Shown: piece by piece, positions 38,382-47,009 of the stretch
How the letters are laid out: each line of letters starts with the position of its first letter
Numbering within the stretch: the stretch's first letter is position 1
DNA from: Pedobacter sp. ASV19
GTDB taxonomy: Bacteria; Bacteroidota; Bacteroidia; Sphingobacteriales; Sphingobacteriaceae
DNA: 63,546 nt
Direction: 5' to 3'
Assembly: GCF_016429005.1 (NCBI RefSeq)
Contig: NZ_JAELTV010000001.1
Span: forward strand, 1 to 63,546
The notes under the pieces: generated by a model
Told to the model about the DNA's origin: nothing
Seen by the model: only the letters and a program-made list of their open reading frames with translations
The model's database searches: none
Program-made: the position numbers and the translations under genes

Positions 38382-39965
38382 TTATGGGGTATAAGGTTCC
38401 AGTAAATAAGACTGAGCCAGCTTTCTGAAGGCGGTCACCTGGTGTTGCTTCCACTCTTCATCCCGGTTCAGTTCTATGGCCATCAGCTCTGCTACAAGCG
38501 GTGCGGCATCTATAGCTGCTCTTGCATCCAGGAAAAGTGCCCTCACCCTTCGGGCCAGGATATCTTCAATGGTCCGGGCCATTTCATGTCTTACACCCCA
38601 GATCACTTCTGCCTGGAGAAAGGGCAGGCGGGGATGCAGTTTTTCCATCCAGGATGGATGTTCATTTCCGAGCTCCAATAATGCCTCCTGGTCACTTCCA
38701 TAAATATAGAGGTGGTTTCTTCTGTCTACATTTTCCATACTGCCATGAATAGATAGTTGTTTTGTCCTGGTTTCTGCAGGGTTTAGTTTTCCAACTTCTA
38801 TGGCCTTATTAATGGTATCTTCCCCCATTCTCCGGTAGGTGGTCCATTTGCCGCCGGTAATGGTGATCAGGCCAGACTCCGTTACGATTAATTTATGGCT
38901 GCGGGAGATCTCTTTGGTTTTTGAAGAGGCATTTTCTGGTGCGGCCAGTGGGCGCAGACCTGCAAAAACACTGAGTACATCTTTCCGGGTTGGCGCTTTG
39001 CTGAGGTACCTTGCCGCTGTGCGCATAATGAAATTGATCTCTTCTTCCAGTGCTACAGGTTCCAGGCTATGCTCGTTGAGTGGAGTATCGGTGGTGCCGA
39101 CCACCAGTTTGTCATGCCATGGCACCACAAAAAGAACCCTTCCATCATCCGTTTTAGGGATCATAATGGCATCTTCACCCGGTAAAAAAGATCTGTCCAG
39201 TACCAAATGTACGCCCTGACTTGACCGGACCAGAGGTTTCTTTCCCGGTTTGTCCATCTGTAAAAGATCATCTACAAAGACTCCGGTGGCATTAATAACT
39301 GTTTTGCCTTTAATATGGTAGGTAATCCCTGATTCTATATCTGTTGCCGTAACACCCGCAGTTTTCTGCTGGGCATTTTTGATCAGGTTAACGACTTTAA
39401 AATAGTTGAGTATCGTTGCACCCTGTTCCAGACTGGTCTGCATCAGGTTTACCGCCAGACGGGAATCGTCAAACTGTCCGTCGTGATAAACCACACCGCC
39501 ATAGAGTTTCTTTTGCTGAATGGTCGGAAGTCTTCTGACCACCTCTTCTTTAGAAATATGCTTTGCACGGCCAAAACCGAGTTTGCCAGCCAAAAGGTCG
39601 TATAAGGTGAGTCCTATAGTATAAAAAGCGCCACCCCACCATTCATAATTAGGAATAATGAAAGATTCGTTTTTAACCAAATGGGCAGCATTTTTCAGCA
39701 ATAAACCCCTTTCGTAAAGGGCCTCCCGAACCAGACCAATGTCACCTTGTGCAAGATAACGTACGCCCCCGTGCACCAGCTTGGTACTGCGGCTGGAAGT
39801 GCCTTTTGCAAAGTCAGCTTGTTCCAGTAACAGTGTTTGGTAACCTCTGCTTGCTGCGTCCAGTGCCGCACCCAGACCAGTGGCACCGCCGCCAACTACT
39901 ATAACGTCCCAGAGTTGCTCTGGATCATTGAGCTTACTGATCAGTTCCTGCCTGTCCGTCGTCAT
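38382..39965 (-). CDS. glpD: Aerobic glycerol-3-phosphate dehydrogenase
   Basis: A 527-residue FAD enzyme of the inner-membrane face that oxidises glycerol 3-phosphate to dihydroxyacetone phosphate and passes electrons to quinone. The FAD-binding motif [17 protein letters not shown] lies near residues 24-40 and is followed by [17 protein letters not shown], typical of GlpD/GlpA. I prefer the ATG at 39965 (MTTDRQEL) over a GTG nine bases upstream. It is the first gene of the glpD-glpK-glpF operon, behind a well-formed promoter at 40015-40046 with operator-like repeats over the -7 box. Confidence 0.96.
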   Translation of the reverse strand: MTTDRQELISKLNDPEQLWDVIVVGGGATGLGAALDAASRGYQTLLLEQADFAKGTSSRSTKLVHGGVRYLAQGDIGLVREALYERGLLLKNAAHLVKNESFIIPNYEWWGGAFYTIGLTLYDLLAGKLGFGRAKHISKEEVVRRLPTIQQKKLYGGVVYHDGQFDDSRLAVNLMQTSLEQGATILNYFKVVNLIKNAQQKTAGVTATDIESGITYHIKGKTVINATGVFVDDLLQMDKPGKKPLVRSSQGVHLVLDRSFLPGEDAIMIPKTDDGRVLFVVPWHDKLVVGTTDTPLNEHSLEPVALEEEINFIMRTAARYLSKAPTRKDVLSVFAGLRPLAAPENASSKTKEISRSHKLIVTESGLITITGGKWTTYRRMGEDTINKAIEVGKLNPAETRTKQLSIHGSMENVDRRNHLYIYGSDQEALLELGNEHPSWMEKLHPRLPFLQAEVIWGVRHEMARTIEDILARRVRALFLDARAAIDAAPLVAELMAIELNRDEEWKQHQVTAFRKLAQSYLLEPYTP

Positions 39966-39998
39966 AATTTTCACTTCTTAGGTTGATGAAAAAACGAG

Positions 39999-40015
39999 TT
40001 TCGTTTCCTTGTTTC
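39999..40015 (-). promoter_or_regulatory. Operator candidate downstream of the glpD promoter
   Basis: TTTCGTTTCCTTGTTTC contains TTTCG and GTTTC half-sites like those of the inverted repeat at 40120-40141. It touches the -7 box of the glpD promoter and covers the likely transcript start, so a bound DeoR-family protein would block initiation. Confidence 0.4.
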
Positions 40016-40046
40016 AAAGCTATAAAATAAAACAATTCAAAACAAA
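40015..40046 (-). promoter_or_regulatory. glpD promoter
   Basis: On the minus strand TTTG (plus-strand CAAA at 40043-40046) is followed after exactly 20 nt by TAGCTTTG (plus-strand 40015-40022). This fits the Bacteroidota primary-sigma promoter (TTTG, 19-21 nt, TAnnTTTG). The transcript would start near 40008, about 43 nt before the glpD start. Confidence 0.6.
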
Positions 40047-40119
40047 TAAAAAACAATCATAACTGTATTTTGCGTTTTGGTTCCTGTTTTATATAAGTTA
40101 TTCAGTAAAATTGTTTCGG

Positions 40120-40141
40120 GTTTTGTTATTCGAAACAAAAC
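40120..40141 (+). promoter_or_regulatory. Palindromic operator candidate in the glpD/deoR intergenic region
   Basis: GTTTTGTT (40120-40127) and AACAAAAC (40134-40141) form a perfect 8-bp inverted repeat around ATTCGA, extended imperfectly by TTTCG on the left and GAAAG on the right. It lies in the 308-bp divergent region between glpD and the DeoR-family gene, midway between their promoter candidates, and is the best site for autoregulation by that protein. Confidence 0.5.
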
Positions 40142-40205
40142 GAAAGTTTTTTGTCTTTGGTCAGCAAGGAAGCGATTTAAATACAAAGAAGCTAAGAGAT
40201 TTGTT

Positions 40206-40213
40206 TATTTTTG
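40206..40213 (+). promoter_or_regulatory. Candidate -7 box for the DeoR-family regulator gene
   Basis: TATTTTTG matches TAnnTTTG and would start a transcript about 55 nt before the ATG at 40274. There is no matching TTG at the -33 distance. Confidence 0.3.
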
Positions 40214-40273
40214 AAACAGGGATTTTGTGTCGGGGGGTGAGCCACTGAGTGTTCTCCGCAGGCAGCCCATAAA

Positions 40274-41059
40274 ATGATCCGTAATAAAATGAAGAGTATT
40301 ACCCAAAGACATCAGTTGATTTTAAAGAAGCTGGAACAGACCGGTCATGTAAATGTTCAGGAGCTTAGCACTCAAATGAAGGTTTCTGATGTGACGATCC
40401 GAAAGGATCTCAAACTTTTGGAAGATAAGAAACTGCTTTTCCGTACGCATGGTGGGGGGTCAAAAGTGAACCCGTATGCCAATGACCGTCCTGTAGCCGA
40501 AAAAGAGCAATTGCATGCGGAAGAAAAAAGACTGATTGCCCAGGCTGCTGCAGATATGATTGGCCATAATGATTCTATTATTATCGCCTCAGGAACAACC
40601 ATGCTGGCGCTGGCCAGGTCAATACATGCAGAAAAACACCTTACGGTAATTACCTCTGCTTTAAACGTTGCCCTGGAATTGTCGCACCATCAGCACGTGG
40701 AAGTATTACAGCTGGGCGGGCAGCTCCGTCAAAATTCATCTTCAGTAATGGGACCGTATGCGGAGCAGATCCTCGCAGATGTATCCTGCAGTATGTTGTT
40801 TATGGGCGTAGATGGTATTGATATGGAAATGGGACTCACCACCACGAGTTTGATGGAGGCCAGGTTAAACCAGCGAATGATGACCGCAGCACAGGTTACG
40901 GTTGTGATGGCCGACAGTTCAAAGTTTGGTAAAAGAGGGTTAGGTAAAATCTGTGCACTGGACCAGATCCAGCATATTATTACAGACAGTGGAATCTCAC
41001 CTGCACTGGTTGAAATGCTGGAGGATAAAGGCATCAATTTAACTATTGTGCAGCAATAA
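40274..41059 (+). CDS. DeoR/GlpR-family transcriptional regulator
   Basis: A 261-residue regulator. The N-terminal winged helix-turn-helix (HVNVQELSTQMKVSDVTIRKDLKLLE) is typical of the DeoR family, and the C-terminal sugar-phosphate sensor has the ISOCOT-fold signature residues in IIIASGTTMLALAR, LGGQLR and VVMADSSKFGKRG. Divergent placement from glpD-glpK-glpF suggests it represses that operon and responds to a glycerol-type phosphate, as GlpR does in other bacteria. The ATG at 40274 or the one at 40289 (MKSITQRHQ) could be used. Confidence 0.92.
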   Translation: MIRNKMKSITQRHQLILKKLEQTGHVNVQELSTQMKVSDVTIRKDLKLLEDKKLLFRTHGGGSKVNPYANDRPVAEKEQLHAEEKRLIAQAAADMIGHNDSIIIASGTTMLALARSIHAEKHLTVITSALNVALELSHHQHVEVLQLGGQLRQNSSSVMGPYAEQILADVSCSMLFMGVDGIDMEMGLTTTSLMEARLNQRMMTAAQVTVVMADSSKFGKRGLGKICALDQIQHIITDSGISPALVEMLEDKGINLTIVQQ

Positions 41060-41063
41060 AGCC

Positions 41064-41531
41064 TCACAAAGGAAAGGCAGTATCGTGTTTGGCTTGAGAA
41101 AGTACCAGGTAGCTGTGCACATTTCCAATATTGGGCAAGCTGGCCAGTTTTTCTCTCAGAAAGTTATTGTACGCATGCATATCCGGTAAAACAATCTTCA
41201 GCATAAAGTCTACATTTCCCGTTAAATGATAACATTCTAATACCTCCGGGAACTGTGTAACCTGGTCCTGGAACTGACGTAGAACCGCCTCTGTGTGGCT
41301 GGTTAAATGGATGTGCGGGAAAGCAATAAAAAGTGGATTGATCTTTTCTTGATCCAGAAGGGCAACAAATGCTTTGATGTAGCCCAGTTCCTTCAGTCGT
41401 TTCATTCTCTGAAAGATAGGTGTCTTGGACTTTTTTAATTGTTTGGCAAGCTGGTCAATTGTTAAATGAGCATCTTTCTGCAATAAATTTAAGATCCCTT
41501 TGTCTGTTTCGTCAAGCGTGGAAATATTCAT
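41064..41531 (-). CDS. Lrp/AsnC-family transcriptional regulator
   Basis: A 155-residue regulator with an N-terminal helix-turn-helix (HLTIDQLAKQLKKSKTPIFQRMKRL) and a C-terminal RAM ligand-binding domain (VLECYHLTGNVDFMLKIVLPD). Start MNISTLDETDKGIL is standard for the family. Such proteins usually respond to amino acids and act on nearby or their own genes. The gene converges with the DeoR-family gene (5 bp between stops) and is preceded by a clear promoter at 41597-41629. No target is evident in the window. Confidence 0.93.
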   Translation of the reverse strand: MNISTLDETDKGILNLLQKDAHLTIDQLAKQLKKSKTPIFQRMKRLKELGYIKAFVALLDQEKINPLFIAFPHIHLTSHTEAVLRQFQDQVTQFPEVLECYHLTGNVDFMLKIVLPDMHAYNNFLREKLASLPNIGNVHSYLVLSQAKHDTAFPL

Positions 41532-41596
41532 AAAAACCTATGTTGGTTGATGGGTTAGTGTATATAAGCAACAGGATAAGGTTAATAATGAGTGGT

Positions 41597-41629
41597 CAAA
41601 TATAGAGAAAACAAATGTTAAACTGCAAA
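41597..41629 (-). promoter_or_regulatory. Promoter of the Lrp/AsnC-family gene
   Basis: On the minus strand TTTG (plus CAAA at 41626-41629) is followed after 21 nt by TATATTTG (plus 41597-41604), a full match to the Bacteroidota promoter pattern. The leader would be about 60 nt. The rest of the gene-free stretch, 41630-41894, holds no gene or hairpin I can support; TATATTCG at about 41776 on the plus strand is a weak candidate for the sigma gene. Confidence 0.55.
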
Positions 41630-41894
41630 TTTTTTAGGGCTTTGCAAGGTGTTTTGGAAAGCCGATGTAAAATAGCATAGTGTACTTTCTGTTTCCATCT
41701 GGCGGATCTGACTTCTCTTTTGGTCTATTAGAATAAAATTTTGTATGTAAAAAAAGCAGGGATTTAAATGAAATTATATTCGGTAAAGTGGATCGAAACA
41801 AGTCGTTTTTTCTAAAGTTTTCCATTTGTTAGGCAATACGTTCTAAACCCCGCAGATTTGTTGCAAGATTAATTACTTGATAATCAACAGAACC

Positions 41895-42755
41895 ATGAGA
41901 GATCTTAAAATTGAAAGGTCAATAACCAACCGCGATTCAGATTCTTTAAACCGTTATTTTACGGACATTGGTAAAATTGATCTGGTCACTGTACCGGAAG
42001 AAGTTCTGCTTGCTGCTAAAATCAAGGAAGGCGACCAGGCTGCTTTAGAAAGACTGGTCAAAGCCAATCTGAGGTTTGTGGTCTCTGTCGCTAAAAAGTA
42101 CCAGAACCAGGGCCTTACGCTTGGCGACCTGGTCAATGAAGGGAACCTTGGTCTAATTAAAGCAGCACATCGTTTTGACCATACCAAAGGCTTTAAATTC
42201 ATTTCATTTGCTGTGTGGTGGATCAGGCAAGCCATGATGCAGGCCATTGCAGATCAAAAACGGATCATCCGCTTACCCCTGAACCAGGTGAACGGAATTA
42301 TGCAGGTCAATAAGGCGGTGGCAGAACTGGAGCAGCGTTTTGAAAGGCTGCCTACTCTGGAAGAACTGGCAGATTATACCGAGTTGGGTACAGATAAGGT
42401 GGTAGATTACATGGAAAATGCAGGTTTATCCCTATCCCTTGATGCTACGGTAAGTGAAGAAGTGGGTGTTTCCCTTTTAGATACCTATGTAAACAGGGAC
42501 AGTCCTGCGGCCGATGCGGAAATTCAGGGTGCTTCCCTTTCTCAGGAACTGGCCAGAATGCTGGGCAAGCTGCAACAGCGCCAGGCTGAAATTCTCAAAC
42601 TGTATTACGGGCTCGACGGGAGGGAAGTGACTGGAATGGATGACATCGCACAGATGATGAAAATTTCCAGAGAGCGCGTACGTCAGATTAAAGATACTTC
42701 TATCCGCAGTTTGAGGGAAATGCTGAACAAGAAACTCATGATGGAATACAGATAA
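41895..42755 (+). CDS. RpoD-like sigma-70 factor, divergent paralogue
   Basis: A 286-residue sigma-70 factor with regions 1.2 (SLNRYFTDIGKID), 2 (LRFVVSVAKKYQNQGLTLGD, GFKFISFAVWWIRQAMMQAI), 3 and 4 (REVTGMDDIAQMMKISRERVRQIKDTSIRSLRE). This is the short form of primary sigma factor used by Bacteroidota. Start MRDLKIERSITNRDS at 41895 matches the family start, so the upstream TTG at 41877 is not needed. From memory of typical RpoD proteins in the phylum, the region after the -10 recognition helix and the linker before region 4 differ noticeably, so I read this as a second RpoD-like factor, not necessarily the housekeeping one. Confidence 0.85.
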   Translation: MRDLKIERSITNRDSDSLNRYFTDIGKIDLVTVPEEVLLAAKIKEGDQAALERLVKANLRFVVSVAKKYQNQGLTLGDLVNEGNLGLIKAAHRFDHTKGFKFISFAVWWIRQAMMQAIADQKRIIRLPLNQVNGIMQVNKAVAELEQRFERLPTLEELADYTELGTDKVVDYMENAGLSLSLDATVSEEVGVSLLDTYVNRDSPAADAEIQGASLSQELARMLGKLQQRQAEILKLYYGLDGREVTGMDDIAQMMKISRERVRQIKDTSIRSLREMLNKKLMMEYR

Positions 42756-42759
42756 TGAT

Positions 42760-42784
42760 AAAAAAGGGCGTTACGCCCTTTTTT
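42760..42784 (+). terminator. Bidirectional terminator between sigma factor and GH20 genes
   Basis: AAAAAAGGGCG (42760-42770) and CGCCCTTTTTT (42774-42784) form an 11-bp stem with a TTA loop. T runs on both strands allow it to stop the plus-strand sigma gene and the minus-strand hexosaminidase gene, whose stop codon lies 1 bp away. Confidence 0.9.
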
Positions 42785-42785
42785 A

Positions 42786-45296
42786 TTACTGATGAATCGT
42801 AATGGCTTTTCCTGATCTGCCTGTCAGATTAAATACCGCCATTTTGATCGTGCCTTTTTCCTTAACCGGACCCGTATAGGTTTTGCTTTTCCAGTTTGGC
42901 TGACTGCCATCTGTTGTGTACTTGATCAGGAAGCCAGGAATCTGGCTATTCGCCTCTACGGCACCGTCCCGAAGCACGGCCCCCGGGCCTGGGATCCTGT
43001 ATTTAAAGCCGCCGGCATAATAATCCAGTCTTGGCAATTCTCTTTTACCGGTTGTATTCATAAATGAAGACCAGGCCTCCTGGTATAAGCGTGCTGATTT
43101 TTCAGCATCCTGTTCCTGTGCCCATTCCGGATCCTTGGCCCAGGCACGTTCTGCCAGGCCCAGTAGTTTTGGAAGGATCAGATATTCCATCCGTTCGGGT
43201 CCTTTACTCACTTCACTGAATAAAGCCGCCTGCAGACCAACAATATTTTCCTTGCCCTTTTCGCTCAGCTTTTCTTTGCTGTCGAAAAAATCAGGTGGAA
43301 GTACATTTCCCATGCGGTCTGAAGTGGTGTTCTTGTAATAGTTATAAGGTATAAAGCTGAAAGGCTTTTCTACATCGATATAGCCGCCCCAGTAATAACC
43401 AGGTTCGTCAAAAGACTTCTCATAAGCCATATCAAAATACATATTGCTTACCCCAGACAACACCACCTGAAAACCTTTGTTCGCAAATTTGTAAGCCAGA
43501 TCTTCCTGTCCCCAGCCAATCATGTTGTTCCAGATATCCAGATGTACGTTTTTACCCAGCATTTCCTCATTAAATACCGTTTCTTTTTGGCCATCTTTCA
43601 TCACTTTGCGGGTGGCTACCTCCTCCCAGGCACTGAGATAGAGGCCTTCAGCTTTTAAGATCTGGTCTACCTTTTTGTAATAATAGCCCCAAAGGTCATC
43701 AGTGGTTTTTATAGTGGTATCCTGTTTCATCAAAGCCTGTACAGCAGGTGATTTCTCCCAAACACCGGCAGGAACTTCATCGCCGCCATAATGGATGGTT
43801 TTTAAAGGTGCGCCGGCCTCGGAATACATGGATTTAATTTCCCTGCTCAGGGTTTCAATAAAATGATAAACAGAAGGGAGGGCTACGTTCATTACATTGT
43901 CGTTCCAGTATTGAACAGAGCGGTATTCAGACTGGTCTTGCGGATCGTGAAGTAAATAATCTGGATCATTTCTGGCCGCCATGGCCTTGATTGCCGCCCG
44001 CGCATGACCTGGTGATTCAATTTCCGGAATGACCTGAATATGTCTTTCTGTTGCATATTTTAGAATGTCCATGAAATCAGCCTTGCTGTAATATCCGGTT
44101 CCATAAGAACCTTCGGTTTCCGGGCCGGAACCCAGAGAAGGCTGTAAGTGTGTTTTTTCATCTAAAGTATGGCCTCTCTTGCTGCCAAAAGTAGTGAGCT
44201 CGGGCAGGGCAGGAATTTCCAGACGCCAGCCCTCATCGTCATTCAAATGAAAATGAAGTGTGTTCAGTTTGTATAAGGCCATCAGGTCCAGCAATTTTAA
44301 TACTTGCTTTTTTGTCTGAAAATTACGGGCAACATCCAGCATAAAAGCACGGTAGCCAAAACGGGCCTGGTCAGAGACCTCAACACCCGGAACAAGAACT
44401 TCTGTTTGTTTTCCTTTAAATGCAGCCGGAGGAAGCAGTGTTTTTAAAGACTGGATGCCATAGAAAATGCCGGCCGGGCTGGAAGCGGCAATGCTGATAT
44501 TCTTGTTTTTTACCGATAACTCATAAGCCTCTTCGGGCAGTTCCTTTTTATTTAAATGGATACTGGTGCCGGTTTTTCCTCCAACATTGAATAAGTCCGT
44601 CAGAAAACGTTGCAGATGGGCAGACTCAGACCGGAAAGCGGGATCGGCTACTACAGTAGTGCCCGCACTGAGCTTAAATACAGCAGAAGTCTCTTCGTAA
44701 TGCGCTGGTGTAGGGAAGATTTTGATCTTTGGTTCCAGATTTTTGATCTTCCTGTTCTCCTCAAACGTAAGGGCTGGTGTGCTAAAGGGCACATGATCAG
44801 TCGCATTTCGCATGATCTGCTTGTTTTGCGTAGATGGAATGGCTTTCACAGAAGGAAGTGCATAATATTTTGCAGGTTCATTGTCTCTGATGAGGTAAAA
44901 CCCAGCAGGAGCATCAGTGGCATTCACCAGCCAGTCGCCCGATACAAATTCAGTTCTTAAAGAGGTGCCTGGTTTCAGACCTTTGAAATCAGGCAAAGGT
45001 TCTATCAGGAAAAAATCGCCATTGATATGTTTAATAGAAACCCCGCCGGTTACAGGCTGCTCTTTTATCGGACGTGCAAAGTTGAAATAGATCTTCCAGC
45101 CTTTTGAAGGCAGGGTTTCCTGGCTCGAAGTGCGGATGGTGAGTGCAGATCTGGTTTGGTTAATACCTTTATAATTGTTTTCCAGGATTTCCCAGGTCAG
45201 GTGCAGATCCTTAAGTTTTTTTTTTGGAGTGGTTTGCGAAAATAGGGGACTTGTGAAGCAAATAGACATCAAAGTCAGGTATACAGTCTTTAGCAT
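42786..45296 (-). CDS. GH20 beta-N-acetylhexosaminidase, exported
   Basis: An 836-residue enzyme with a signal peptide ending near PLFSQ. Domains in order: an N-terminal carbohydrate-binding CHB_HEX-like domain (about 25-165), a GH20b domain (about 190-310), the GH20 barrel (about 315-700) with HFHLNDDEGWRLEIP and the catalytic Asp-Glu pair in YGGDEVPAG (D506, E507), and a C-terminal chitobiase-type domain with YTTDGSQPNWKSKTY. GH20 enzymes remove terminal GlcNAc or GalNAc using substrate-assisted catalysis. It is next to a SusCD locus and could process N-acetylhexosamine glycans imported there, but a terminator at 45323 separates them. Confidence 0.95.
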   Translation of the reverse strand: MLKTVYLTLMSICFTSPLFSQTTPKKKLKDLHLTWEILENNYKGINQTRSALTIRTSSQETLPSKGWKIYFNFARPIKEQPVTGGVSIKHINGDFFLIEPLPDFKGLKPGTSLRTEFVSGDWLVNATDAPAGFYLIRDNEPAKYYALPSVKAIPSTQNKQIMRNATDHVPFSTPALTFEENRKIKNLEPKIKIFPTPAHYEETSAVFKLSAGTTVVADPAFRSESAHLQRFLTDLFNVGGKTGTSIHLNKKELPEEAYELSVKNKNISIAASSPAGIFYGIQSLKTLLPPAAFKGKQTEVLVPGVEVSDQARFGYRAFMLDVARNFQTKKQVLKLLDLMALYKLNTLHFHLNDDEGWRLEIPALPELTTFGSKRGHTLDEKTHLQPSLGSGPETEGSYGTGYYSKADFMDILKYATERHIQVIPEIESPGHARAAIKAMAARNDPDYLLHDPQDQSEYRSVQYWNDNVMNVALPSVYHFIETLSREIKSMYSEAGAPLKTIHYGGDEVPAGVWEKSPAVQALMKQDTTIKTTDDLWGYYYKKVDQILKAEGLYLSAWEEVATRKVMKDGQKETVFNEEMLGKNVHLDIWNNMIGWGQEDLAYKFANKGFQVVLSGVSNMYFDMAYEKSFDEPGYYWGGYIDVEKPFSFIPYNYYKNTTSDRMGNVLPPDFFDSKEKLSEKGKENIVGLQAALFSEVSKGPERMEYLILPKLLGLAERAWAKDPEWAQEQDAEKSARLYQEAWSSFMNTTGKRELPRLDYYAGGFKYRIPGPGAVLRDGAVEANSQIPGFLIKYTTDGSQPNWKSKTYTGPVKEKGTIKMAVFNLTGRSGKAITIHQ

Positions 45297-45322
45297 AAAG
45301 CAAATTTAAATAAAGGAAGGTA

Positions 45323-45353
45323 AAAAAAATCCCCGCCTAAGCGGGGATTTTTT
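45323..45353 (-). terminator. Terminator of the SusC-SusD operon (minus strand)
   Basis: AAATCCCCGC and GCGGGGATTT pair around CTAA, with A and T runs on either side (45323-45353). It lies 15 bp past the SusD stop on the minus strand and separates it from the hexosaminidase gene. Confidence 0.9.
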
Positions 45354-45367
45354 AGATCATATTTTCA

Positions 45368-46981
45368 TTATTGTTTATCCCACCATACTCTGGAGGTCAG
45401 TAAATCACCACCCGGAACAGAGTTGTGTGCTTTATTGTAGTTCTCTGTGTTGGAGCCCGCCTCTACAATCGGATAAGGAAAGCGTCTTGGGATCGTTCCT
45501 CCTGTAGAGTTGCCCGGATACACTACTGGTGTCAATACCGGGAAGCCGGTCCTTCTCCAGTTTGCCCATGACTCATAGAAATCAAGCATGGTATTGGTCA
45601 GGATCCAGTATTGGGTATTGATCATTTCCAGTCCTTTTGAGGCATCGTAAGGATGAGCCGTCAGATAGGTTTCGGCTGCAGCTGCACTTACGGTTGCCGA
45701 AGCATCGTACTGACTTAAATAGGTCATCGCAGCAACCACACCATCATGGTAATGGGTTGCAGCACTGCCTCCAATACCAAAACGCTGTGCAGCATCTGCA
45801 AGCAGCAGTTCTGATTCTGCATAAGTCAGCACAAAGGTGGGTCCGTTTCTTTTAATTAAAGCCGGGCTTGGAGAAGAATAATCGGTAAAGGCGGTAAAGC
45901 TGGGATCTAAAGTAATTCCAAGACCTGGTGTAGTGGTCAGGTCTTTTCCGTTAGGCATCCCTTTTTGAACCGCAGGTGTATGGTCTGCATTTGGATTTTG
46001 ATCCTTGGTTTCATCATTCAGATAAAGTTTGGTTACAGCCACTGCACCCAGGCGTGGGTCATTTGTATTCTTTAACTGATCTATGAACGTTTTAGACCAG
46101 CGGGTGTAGAAATTTTCCTGACCCCCGTCACCAAGCAAAATCTGACTGTTTCTGTTCAGCGTAGTACGGCCCCCGGCAACATCCCCAAGGATATACGCGT
46201 TATCAGCATTGCTGGTCATGGTGTTTCCAATCACCTTTTGAACATAAGATTGTGCCGTAGCCGGATCAACTTTGCTCAGGCGCATGGCAATCCTCAGCAG
46301 TAAAGTATTTCCAAAACGTTTCCATTTGGAGATATCCCCTCCGTAAAACAAATCTCCGGTCACTTTATCTCCGGCAGGGTTCAGCTTGCTGGTGGCATCG
46401 CTTACTTCTTTAAGAAGATCATTATAAATGTCCTGTTGTTTATCGTATACAGGAAAATAGGTCTTCTCATAATATCCTTTCCCTGCCTGGAAATAGGGGA
46501 CATCCCCATAAAGATCCGTTATACGTTCAAAGATCAATGCTTTTGTGATTCTGGCAATTTGATAGAGGTTATTCAGCTGAGGTTTATCTTTTGTTGATTC
46601 CACTATGTCTACAATTGGCCTTACCTGCTCCGGATAAGCACCGTCCCCAGCAGTTGGTGTACTGGCAGAAAATCCCCAGTATGCTGCAGTGTAACCTGCA
46701 TTCAATACATATTTATCCCCTGCATTCCAGTAGCCGATCACAGAAGAAAAACCCTGCATCATGGTAGAACAATGAATTAAGTTAGCACGCCAGGTGTCAT
46801 AGCTAAAATCCATACTTCCTGAATACCCAAGTTGTGCACTGGTGAGTACATAATTGGGATCGAAATTGGAGGGGTTATATGTAGAAGGATCTGTATTGAT
46901 CTTGTCGAAATTTTTTCTGCAGCCCATACTGCTCAACAGAAGGACTGATAATATGAAGCTATATTTTGAAATCTTTTTCAT
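45368..46981 (-). CDS. SusD/RagB-family lipoprotein (SusD-like 2 type)
   Basis: A 537-residue surface lipoprotein. The ATG at 46981 gives a signal peptide MKKISKYSFIL with lipobox SSMGC (Cys21); the open frame upstream to 47023 overlaps susC and is disregarded. The sequence INTDPSTYNPSNFDPNYVLTSAQL and the later ERITDLYGDVPYFQAG and WKRFGNTLLLRIAMRLS are typical of the second SusD subfamily (starch-binding-associating outer-membrane proteins), different from the two SusD proteins near the left end. It partners the SusC just upstream, with the two genes 28 bp apart. Confidence 0.94.
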   Translation of the reverse strand: MKKISKYSFILSVLLLSSMGCRKNFDKINTDPSTYNPSNFDPNYVLTSAQLGYSGSMDFSYDTWRANLIHCSTMMQGFSSVIGYWNAGDKYVLNAGYTAAYWGFSASTPTAGDGAYPEQVRPIVDIVESTKDKPQLNNLYQIARITKALIFERITDLYGDVPYFQAGKGYYEKTYFPVYDKQQDIYNDLLKEVSDATSKLNPAGDKVTGDLFYGGDISKWKRFGNTLLLRIAMRLSKVDPATAQSYVQKVIGNTMTSNADNAYILGDVAGGRTTLNRNSQILLGDGGQENFYTRWSKTFIDQLKNTNDPRLGAVAVTKLYLNDETKDQNPNADHTPAVQKGMPNGKDLTTTPGLGITLDPSFTAFTDYSSPSPALIKRNGPTFVLTYAESELLLADAAQRFGIGGSAATHYHDGVVAAMTYLSQYDASATVSAAAAETYLTAHPYDASKGLEMINTQYWILTNTMLDFYESWANWRRTGFPVLTPVVYPGNSTGGTIPRRFPYPIVEAGSNTENYNKAHNSVPGGDLLTSRVWWDKQ

Positions 46982-47009
46982 CTTAGTAAGGTTAATCGTG
47001 TACACTGGG

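Noticed and set aside
38350-38454. N-terminal extension of glycerol kinase
   Set aside because: It overlaps glpD, has no family similarity, and the ATG at 38349 gives the standard start.
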